From: Chloroflexota bacterium
GTDB lineage: Bacteria > Chloroflexota > Anaerolineae > J102
DNA length: 8,913 bases
Direction of reading: 5' to 3'
Assembly: GCA_003353825.1 (NCBI GenBank)
Contig: PIVW01000227.1
Location: 1-8,913, forward strand
Below are positions 1 to 5,054 of this stretch, in pieces; the stretch's first letter is position 1, and every line of letters begins with the position of its first letter. The notes below the pieces were generated by a model, which worked only from the letters and a program-made list of their open reading frames with translations, was not told where the DNA came from and searched no databases. Position numbers and translations under genes: made by a program.

Positions 1-18
1 CCGAATCGCTCTATGACC

Positions 19-25
19 GTACTAT
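19..25. repeat. Target-site duplication GTACTAT, left copy
   Basis: The heptamer directly abuts the left inverted repeat and is identical to 187-193, which directly abuts the right inverted repeat. Confidence 0.8.
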
Positions 26-43
26 CTCGACTTTGGCCATTTT
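26..43 (+). repeat. Left terminal inverted repeat of the MITE-like element
   Basis: This 18-bp arm matches 169-186 perfectly in inverted orientation. The match stops at both ends: base 25 against 187 and base 44 against 168 do not pair. Confidence 0.85.
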
Positions 44-168
44 CCAAGATCGATTTATTATCAGATCGCGACTACTACAAATAGTACTTTATAAAAGGTA
101 ACTACTATATATGGGCTACTGTTATGTAAGCCTAGCGGGTTTTTGGTGCTTTACTTGACAATAATGAC

Positions 169-186
169 AAAATGGCCAAAGTCGAG
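169..186 (-). repeat. Right terminal inverted repeat of the MITE-like element
   Basis: This is the reverse complement of 26-43, with 18 of 18 bases pairing. Confidence 0.85.
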
Positions 187-193
187 GTACTAT
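187..193. repeat. Target-site duplication GTACTAT, right copy
   Basis: Identical to 19-25. Its last two bases are the A and T of the ATG at 192-194, so the apparent start codon of the downstream fragment was an internal Met codon before insertion. Confidence 0.8.
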
Positions 194-518
194 GGATGAG
201 CGCCTCATCGCCGGCAGGCGTTCGGGAGACAGCCAAACTGGCCGCCATCTCTTTGCGTTATTGAAGGCTGCCGGCTCCGACCTGTTGGCCGCCGGTTCGT
301 CCGATTGGGTGGTGTACCCGCGCGGGGGTGAGTATCCGGAGGATGAAGCCTATTTTCTGCACTACATAGTGCGAACGGTGCACCGGGCATTGGCCGGACA
401 CCCTGAGTTACATGGCCAACGCTTTGGGGCATGGATCAATCAGCGCCATCGGCAGATCGATCGCGAAGAACTAGTGTACATCGCCCATCAGCTGGATTTT
501 GTAGGCAGGCTCAAATAG
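192..518 (+). CDS. C-terminal fragment of a class I SAM-dependent methyltransferase, separated from its N-terminus by a MITE
   Basis: This 108-residue open frame has no SAM-binding domain. Its sequence matches my recollection of the C-terminal tail of UbiE-like methyltransferases: an N-terminal GRRSGDSQTGRHLF segment, then AGSSDWVVYP, then YPEDEAYFLHYIVRTVH, and the ending LVYIAHQLDFVGR. The ATG at 192 is not preceded by a Shine-Dalgarno sequence; the bases upstream are the end of an inserted element and its target duplication. Before insertion this Met was probably internal, in the run ESLYDRT-MDERLIAG. I infer that it is the 3' part of a disrupted gene, probably not an independent small protein. 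If translated alone it should be catalytically dead, although it could be a complementing fragment. It ends at TAG 516-518 and converges on the flippase-like gene. The family call is from memory of the motifs, without a search. Confidence 0.72.
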   Translation: MDERLIAGRRSGDSQTGRHLFALLKAAGSDLLAAGSSDWVVYPRGGEYPEDEAYFLHYIVRTVHRALAGHPELHGQRFGAWINQRHRQIDREELVYIAHQLDFVGRLK

Positions 519-520
519 AG

Positions 521-584
521 GTTTGTAGTAAGCGCTTTAGCGCTTTTCCACACCAACCACGGTGATGAATTGCCTACTACAAGC
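521..584. repeat. Compact palindromic intergenic element (REP-like), possible bidirectional terminator
   Basis: The gap between two convergent genes carries an outer 8-bp inverted repeat, TTGTAGTA (523-530) with TACTACAA (575-582). It encloses two smaller dyads: AGCGC-TTTA-GCGCT (531-544; AAGCGC/GCGCTT if base 530 is used) followed by TTT, and CACC-AACCAC-GGTG (551-564). Together they could fold as a three-way junction. The first hairpin plus its short T run could act as a weak terminator for the methyltransferase transcript. The nonamer CTACTACAA at 574-582 also occurs inside the MITE-like element at 72-80. Whether this is a dispersed genomic repeat cannot be told from a single copy. Confidence 0.5.
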
Positions 585-591
585 CGCACAA

Positions 592-1626
592 TCACTTTCG
601 AAGCGGCGCCTTAGTCATCCTCGCCAGCAGTACAACTCCCACGACGGCCATCAGCACGTCACGCATGCGGATGAGCAAGGCCAGGGCAACGCCATCGGCA
701 GCATCATAACCGAGGGCTGAGATTGCCAGGGCTTGGCTGGCTTCTAGGGCGCCCAGACCGCCGGGTAAAGGAAGCAGATAGGCGAAGCGCGCGGCTGTCA
801 GGGAGGCAATAGCCTCAATAGGTGTCAGGGGGATGCCCAGAAATCGTGCCATCAACCAGTATTCGCCCAGCATCATCATCCAACTGATGGCCGAGAACAG
901 GGTGGCGGCGGCCAGTGCATGCGGCCGCCGCCGACAGAATTGAGACACCTGTTGTTCAGCAGACTGCACCGCCAGCACAAAAGGGTCGGGGATAGGCAAC
1001 TGCCGGAGAAACCAGGTAAAAGGTTGGCGACCCGCCCAAACGCTAACCAGGTAGAGACCCGGCAGAGCTAGTAGAACAAACACTAACCCAACCAGATTTC
1101 TGTTGCTCGATCCCGGTATCAAACCCAACCAGACGATCACCATGGCACCCAACGCCAATACGGTGAAATTAGCAAACAGTTCCAAGGTTTTATCCAGCGC
1201 CACCGCAGCGGCGGCTGTCGTTCCTGGTACTCCATCTCTATCCTTGGGCAGATACACCTGGAGGGGTTCGCCGCCGAAATGGGGTCCCGGCGTGAAATAG
1301 CTAACCGAAAAAACGGACAGCCGATAGCCGGAGAGCTTCAGATAGGGGATCCTATATCCCTGCGCCCGCAAAATCACCCACCAGCGCCCGCCGAGTAACA
1401 ATAGAATCACACCATTGAGGATAACAAGAATCAGCACCTGCCCAATTTGTAGACGTCTGAGAGCATCGAGTACAGCGGACATAGGTATCGAGCGTGCCAG
1501 CCATATCAATAACATGAGGGCCAACAGCCAAAACAGGGTGCCCGAACGAACCAGGCGGAGGGCCAATTGATAAAGTCGGTACACAAAAGGTTGAATTACG
1601 CAGTAAAATCTACTGTGTTTCCTCAC
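592..1626 (-). CDS. Flippase-like integral membrane protein (UPF0104 / LPG-synthase transmembrane-region family)
   Basis: A polytopic membrane protein of about 344 residues whose hydrophobic segments span nearly the whole length, with about eight helices. It has the two hallmarks of the UPF0104/lysylphosphatidylglycerol-synthase TM family: a mid-protein YFTPGPHFGGEPLQVYL segment (about residues 110-126) and a C-terminal LPLPGGLGALEA segment (about 285-296). Family members are proposed to move or modify lipids or glycolipids at the membrane; the substrate here is unknown. There is no C-terminal soluble synthase domain, so this is not a full MprF. Start choice: GTG at 1624-1626, preceded by GGGAG nine bases upstream. 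A TTG at 1651-1653 would add nine residues but lacks a clear ribosome-binding site. The gene starts inside the end of the CDP-alcohol phosphatidyltransferase gene (17-bp overlap), which suggests translational coupling and a shared role in lipid metabolism. Confidence 0.85.
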   Translation of the reverse strand: MRKHSRFYCVIQPFVYRLYQLALRLVRSGTLFWLLALMLLIWLARSIPMSAVLDALRRLQIGQVLILVILNGVILLLLGGRWWVILRAQGYRIPYLKLSGYRLSVFSVSYFTPGPHFGGEPLQVYLPKDRDGVPGTTAAAAVALDKTLELFANFTVLALGAMVIVWLGLIPGSSNRNLVGLVFVLLALPGLYLVSVWAGRQPFTWFLRQLPIPDPFVLAVQSAEQQVSQFCRRRPHALAAATLFSAISWMMMLGEYWLMARFLGIPLTPIEAIASLTAARFAYLLPLPGGLGALEASQALAISALGYDAADGVALALLIRMRDVLMAVVGVVLLARMTKAPLRK

Positions 1627-2827
1627 CGACTTGCTCTCCCGCCTGTCGCTCAAACAGACGATCTTCTGGTTTCCACAAGGACTTTTCGCCTGTTCCGAAG
1701 ATTAACATATAAAGGCAGCTAAGCAGTGCGATCGTGGCCTCAGGCCTGAAACCGGTGACAAGTATCGTAAAACCCAGGGGAATGATGAGCAGCAATGCGA
1801 AAAAACGGGCGGCTACGCCCAAGACCACGAAGGGAATGGCGACTAATTCGATCAGCATAAAGAGCGCTACGACCCCATCCGGCGAAGAAAAACCGTACGT
1901 AGCAAAGGCGGCAACGATCTCCTCGAAATATAACAGCGTATCGAGTAATAAGGCAGCGATGGCCAGCACTGTCAGCAAACGTAAAGCCAGCGGCAGCCAA
2001 TCGACCAGGATACGCGTGGTGGTATCGCGCGTTGCCAGGTAACGGGATGCGTGTGGAGCCAACGTCCCGCTCACCACGAGCCAATCCCTTAAGAACACGA
2101 CGAGAAAAGGTAGTGCAAAGACAACGCCTACCAAAGTGGCCAACTCGGGCGTTACAATTGGCCACAGGATCACACTCATCAGACCCATTTGCAGTCCCGC
2201 CAGCACACGGCGTATATAACTGGATGGCAATTCATAGGTCGGTTTATGGCGACGCTGGAGCCATTTCAGACCAAACACAAAAATGTAGCGTGCGAGACCC
2301 ACCAGCAAATACCACATGGGCAGTTGTCCAAAGTGAACGGCGATACCGACCACGACCAGCAAACCCAAAGCATCGAATTCGAGATCGAGAAGTTCACCCA
2401 ACGCCGTGACATGGTTTGTCCTGCGGGCGGCATAACCGTCAAAGTAATCGGCTATACCGGCCAGGGTGTAAAGGAGCGCAGGAAGCCAGGCCAACAGCGC
2501 CGTAGGCCGAGGTGTGAGGAAAAAGCCGGCCAGGAGTCCATAGGTCAGACCTCGAAACAGCGTCAGTGATGTTCCCCAGCCAAAGTAGGGCAGGATTAGA
2601 CCCTCACTCGCCAAATGATTCAGATGAAGATTTCGGCGCACCAACCATAACTCATATACCAAAACCAGACCTGCTACCGCCCCCCATTGTATCAGCAGAA
2701 AACCCTCCCACTGCATCCGCAGAGCCAATACTGTTGACAGCATAGCCAGCACATATAAACATACTGTCAACCACCACTGTCTCTGTATACTGTCGGGGAC
2801 TGGAGAATTGTGTGGAGAGTGTTTCAT
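1610..2827 (-). CDS. CDP-alcohol phosphatidyltransferase, apparently fused to a C-terminal DoxX-like membrane domain
   Basis: The signature Dx2DGx2ARx8Gx3Dx3D is complete: DYFDGYAAR (Asp127, Asp130, Gly131, Arg135), then Gly144, Asp148 and Asp152 (numbered from the ATG at 2827). Such enzymes move a phospho-alcohol from a CDP-linked donor onto an acceptor alcohol (as in PgsA, Cls or Pcs families), using divalent metal held by the aspartates, within the membrane. The acceptor here cannot be predicted. The N-terminal two thirds holds about six to seven membrane helices. Residues about 272-387 form a second four-helix block (LFMLIELVAIPFVVLGVAAR ... FGTGEKSLWKPED) that looks like DoxX. At about 405 residues the protein is roughly twice the family's minimal length. 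Start: ATG 2825-2827 is preferred; GTG 2849-2851 would add eight residues. Neither has a good Shine-Dalgarno. Cotranscribed with the overlapping flippase-like gene. Confidence 0.85.
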   Translation of the reverse strand: MKHSPHNSPVPDSIQRQWWLTVCLYVLAMLSTVLALRMQWEGFLLIQWGAVAGLVLVYELWLVRRNLHLNHLASEGLILPYFGWGTSLTLFRGLTYGLLAGFFLTPRPTALLAWLPALLYTLAGIADYFDGYAARRTNHVTALGELLDLEFDALGLLVVVGIAVHFGQLPMWYLLVGLARYIFVFGLKWLQRRHKPTYELPSSYIRRVLAGLQMGLMSVILWPIVTPELATLVGVVFALPFLVVFLRDWLVVSGTLAPHASRYLATRDTTTRILVDWLPLALRLLTVLAIAALLLDTLLYFEEIVAAFATYGFSSPDGVVALFMLIELVAIPFVVLGVAARFFALLLIIPLGFTILVTGFRPEATIALLSCLYMLIFGTGEKSLWKPEDRLFERQAGEQVGEETQ

Positions 2828-2959
2828 GAAGGGCACATTTGCCTTTTGCACTTTACGTTTTGACTTTTAATTTTCAAAGCAGATGCCACAGACTCTATCA
2901 TCGATAGTATTTGACACCCAAACCGCTTTGACCTACTCTCTTTTACGTGCATCGAGTAC

Positions 2960-2980
2960 GGCTTAAACAAGCCTGCTTGT
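2960..2980. promoter_or_regulatory. Overlapping dyads upstream of the NYN gene (candidate operator or leader hairpin)
   Basis: Two overlapping inverted repeats share the same bases: GGCTT-AAAC-AAGCC (2960-2973) and ACAAGC-CT-GCTTGT (2967-2980). As DNA, the second is a 14-bp near-perfect palindrome typical in size of a dimeric-regulator site. As RNA, the two hairpins are mutually exclusive. No regulator gene is next to it, so the role is conjectural. Confidence 0.3.
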
Positions 2981-3041
2981 ACAAACATACTGCTCTTGAC
3001 GGTCTAAATAGATCAGTTATTGGGCTCAGGTCACTTTTTAT

Positions 3042-3048
3042 GGGAAGG
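3042..3048 (+). promoter_or_regulatory. Ribosome binding site of the NYN gene
   Basis: GGGAAGG lies five bases before the ATG at 3054-3056, the expected spacing for a Shine-Dalgarno sequence, and supports that start. An out-of-frame ATG at 3040 opens a five-codon frame (MGRRL) whose TGA at 3055-3057 overlaps the NYN start as ATGA. It has no strong ribosome-binding site of its own. Confidence 0.55.
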
Positions 3049-3053
3049 CGATT

Positions 3054-5048
3054 ATGAACAAGCAAATAGCAGTTTTCATCGATTTCGAAAATGTTGCACG
3101 TTGGGCGGAAGAGGCATTCCTCGATTTTGAACTCACGTCACTGATGGAGTATCTGCAAAGCAGGGGACCGCTGGTCACGAAACGAGCCTATGGTGACTGG
3201 GGACGTTTTGCACATTACCGCGATGAGATGATGGAGAATGCCATTGATCTCATTCAGATGTACAGCGTGCGAGCGGGTAAAAATCGGGCCGACATCCGCA
3301 TGGCTGTAGATGCTCTGGAAATCGCCATGACCCGCTCGCATATCGAGACCTTTGTCATCGTTTCAGGCGATAGTGATTTTGGGGCATTGGTCAGCAAATT
3401 GCGCGAGTACGGCAAATATACCTTGGGCATTGGCCCGCGCAATATCACACACCGCTTGTTGGTACGCTCATGTGACGAATTCATCTATCTCGAGACACTT
3501 ATGGGTGAAACCAGCTCCGTGACCGAACAAACCGGCACCGATCATGTGGCCGCGCGCAACCTGCTGGTTAAGGCGATACAAGCGCATGAACAGCGGGGCG
3601 AGGTACCCATCTTGGCGGCACACGTCAAACAGACCATGCTATCGATGGACTCGACCTTTAATGAAGCCAATTTCGGGTATTCGCAATTTAGAACCTGGCT
3701 CGAAGAAAATGCCGATCTCATCCAATTGTATCTGCGCGATCTACAGCTTTATGTCGCGCCCAAGGATTTCGAGGCAGATATCGACCAGGACATGATGGAG
3801 CACACTGCATCCATCCAACGCAAGGACAACGAACACACTCAAGCACAGACCATTGCTGACCAATACCAACAGGTTTTCAGTCGTCTAAAAATGACCTCTG
3901 CTGATTTCGCCACCCGCCGCGATGTGTTGCGCGATATCTATCGCGAACTGAGTGCGAAACCAGGCCATTACACCACCGATGAACTCATCGAGGAACTACG
4001 TGAACGGTATGAATTGCTGGGATTGAGCCGCAGTAAAACTATGCTACGGCATATCTGGCAGATGGGCTTCAGGCAGCGAGCGTTTGATTATGGTGAACAG
4101 GCGGCCTCGGTGCGCGTGCCGGTGTGGTTGGCAACCGGGATCGAAAGTGAGGCTGACTTCGTACAGCGAGCTGAATCAGGTTTTGTCCACGCGGTTGTCC
4201 ACGCCGGTATCAGGATCGATCAGGCCGAGATAGCTGATGTACTATTAAATGACCGCGATCAACAGGACTATGTTCAGAACCTGCTCGACGATCTTGTAGA
4301 CCGCAGTCTCATTGTATACGACGAAAACCGCTATCGCCTGCCGGGCCGTTCGGCCATCCCTTTCTACGACGAACCCGCCCTACAGCTGCTGTGCCGCGAG
4401 ATCGAGCAGGTTCTGGTCCCGGAGAGCGCCTCACGTGGCCCAGAGAAAGCACAATCTCTAGCCAAACGTGCTATGATCCAGCGTTCGCAAGATTTCTCGG
4501 CATCGGCGCGCAGTTACCTGTATGCCTGCCGCCTGCAATGGGACGCTGTGCAAGAAAACGAACCAGGCGCCACGCTGGAAGATTTGCGATGGTATATGGC
4601 ATCGTACGCTTCCGTACGAGCGGGAGAGTTATCGCAAGTCGAGCGGGATTACGGGGGTTCTCGCAGCTACTATCTCGCCTTTTTTGCTCTCCTCCAAGAG
4701 GATGATCCGCTGTGGAGCCGTATGCGTGGGCTGATCAATCCCATGCTTGCTTATTACTGGGCCAATGCCGGTCGCGAAATCGGCATCAATGTCTCCAGTT
4801 GGAATTTGAGCACAGCCTCGCCTGCCCAAATCGCCGTGCTTGCGGCCAACCATGAAAATCCTGAGTTGCGCCGCCGCTGGCGTGACCGCACCCTCTCTCT
4901 GGCGGACGTCAATGCCGGTGTCTTGCAACGTGTTGTCGATCAGATTCGCCACAATTACGGCGATCAGCCCGCATTCCTCGAAGTAGCCGAACAGATGATG
5001 GATATGGTGGTAGAGCGTAGCAAGTTAGGTGAGGTTCAGGCGGGTTGA
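3054..5048 (+). CDS. NYN-domain (PIN-like) putative ribonuclease with OST-HTH/LOTUS domain and a long unassigned C-terminus
   Basis: Residues 1-150 form a NYN/LabA-like domain: FIDFENVAR (Asp10, Asn13), KNRADIRMAVDALE (Asp80) and VIVSGDSDFGALVSKLREYG (Asp106, Asp108). These acidic residues match the metal-binding set of PIN-like RNases. Residues 165-237 look like an OST-HTH/LOTUS winged helix (LLVKAIQAHEQRGEVPILAA ... GYSQFRTWLEEN ... LYVAPK), a domain associated with RNA binding. Residues about 268-358 and 366-430 resemble two more winged helices, the second ending RYRLPG. Residues 440-664 are predicted helical, possibly TPR-like, and I do not recognise them. At 664 residues it is far longer than simple NYN-OST proteins. 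No signal peptide or membrane segment is visible, so it is probably cytosolic. A good ribosome-binding site supports the ATG. It converges with the exonuclease gene, only 6 bp apart. Nuclease activity is inferred from the domain; the target is unknown. Confidence 0.85.
   Translation: MNKQIAVFIDFENVARWAEEAFLDFELTSLMEYLQSRGPLVTKRAYGDWGRFAHYRDEMMENAIDLIQMYSVRAGKNRADIRMAVDALEIAMTRSHIETFVIVSGDSDFGALVSKLREYGKYTLGIGPRNITHRLLVRSCDEFIYLETLMGETSSVTEQTGTDHVAARNLLVKAIQAHEQRGEVPILAAHVKQTMLSMDSTFNEANFGYSQFRTWLEENADLIQLYLRDLQLYVAPKDFEADIDQDMMEHTASIQRKDNEHTQAQTIADQYQQVFSRLKMTSADFATRRDVLRDIYRELSAKPGHYTTDELIEELRERYELLGLSRSKTMLRHIWQMGFRQRAFDYGEQAASVRVPVWLATGIESEADFVQRAESGFVHAVVHAGIRIDQAEIADVLLNDRDQQDYVQNLLDDLVDRSLIVYDENRYRLPGRSAIPFYDEPALQLLCREIEQVLVPESASRGPEKAQSLAKRAMIQRSQDFSASARSYLYACRLQWDAVQENEPGATLEDLRWYMASYASVRAGELSQVERDYGGSRSYYLAFFALLQEDDPLWSRMRGLINPMLAYYWANAGREIGINVSSWNLSTASPAQIAVLAANHENPELRRRWRDRTLSLADVNAGVLQRVVDQIRHNYGDQPAFLEVAEQMMDMVVERSKLGEVQAG
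4602..4619. repeat. Perfect 7-bp inverted repeat with 4-nt loop inside the NYN gene
   Basis: TCGTACG-CTTC-CGTACGA lies within the part encoding the helical C-terminus (Ser-Tyr-Ala-Ser-Val-Arg). It can form a tight RNA hairpin. No terminator-like T run follows, so it is probably a coincidence of codon choice. Confidence 0.5.
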
Positions 5049-5054
5049 CGTTCT

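Larger units (their letters stand above)
1..101 (+). pseudogene. Upstream part of a MITE-interrupted SAM-dependent methyltransferase gene (partial at window edge)
   Basis: Bases 3-23 read GAA TCG CTC TAT GAC CGT ACT (ESLYDRT) in the same frame as the downstream fragment that begins at 192. The frame then runs into the inserted element and picks up 25 foreign residues, ending at TAA 99-101. Further in-frame stops follow at 156-158, 162-164 and 165-167. If the 161-bp element and one copy of the 7-bp repeat are removed, the frame continues ESLYDRT-MDERLIAGRRSG without a stop. The insertion adds 168 bp, a multiple of three, so only the internal stops break the gene. The methyltransferase core with its SAM-binding glycine motif would lie to the left, outside the window. 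A truncated N-terminal protein could still be made, but it would lack about 108 conserved C-terminal residues. Confidence 0.7.
26..186. mobile_element. MITE-like non-autonomous element, 161 bp, 18-bp perfect TIRs
   Basis: The left end CTCGACTTTGGCCATTTT (26-43) is the exact reverse complement of the right end AAAATGGCCAAAGTCGAG (169-186). Immediately outside each end lies the same heptamer, GTACTAT (19-25 and 187-193), as expected of a target-site duplication. The 125-bp interior is AT-rich, has no credible coding sequence, and contains a small hairpin (TACTA-CAAA-TAGTA, 73-86). It sits inside a methyltransferase reading frame that is restored when the element is excised in silico. With no transposase inside, it would need one supplied in trans. 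I cannot assign a parent IS family from the ends alone, and a 7-bp duplication does not single one out. The structural evidence for a transposition product is strong; the family is unknown. Confidence 0.85.
2828..3053. other. Divergent intergenic region with promoter-like boxes but no resolved promoter
   Basis: This region separates the leftward lipid genes from the rightward NYN gene and should hold both promoters. A perfect TTGACA lies at 2911-2916 (+ strand), with only a weak TACTCT 17 bases later. TTGACG at 2996-3001 has no good -10 at normal spacing. On the minus strand TACTAT (complement of 2904-2909) is a possible -10 without a matching -35. Small dyads are CTATC-ATC-GATAG (2894-2906) and the palindromes at 2960-2980. 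No coding sequence is visible apart from a possible five-codon frame at 3040-3057. Confidence 0.5.

Noticed and set aside
81..87. ATAGTAC inside the MITE as an inverted copy of the target heptamer, suggesting a nested insertion
   Set aside because: A seven-base inverted match in AT-rich DNA is likely by chance, and no second set of terminal repeats accompanies it.
155..160. Perfect TTGACA inside the MITE as an outward promoter for the methyltransferase fragment
   Set aside because: No acceptable -10 lies 15-19 bases downstream (AAAGTC region); TACTAT at 188-193 is 27 bases away, too far.
1740..2569. Several open frames of 100-140 codons on both strands
   Set aside because: They lie within the phosphatidyltransferase gene, which has a full catalytic signature and membrane-helix pattern; the alternatives show no recognisable protein features.
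4391..4952. Overlapping open frames on both strands in the second half of the NYN gene
   Set aside because: They are shadows of the continuous 664-residue frame, with atypical composition and no supporting start signals.
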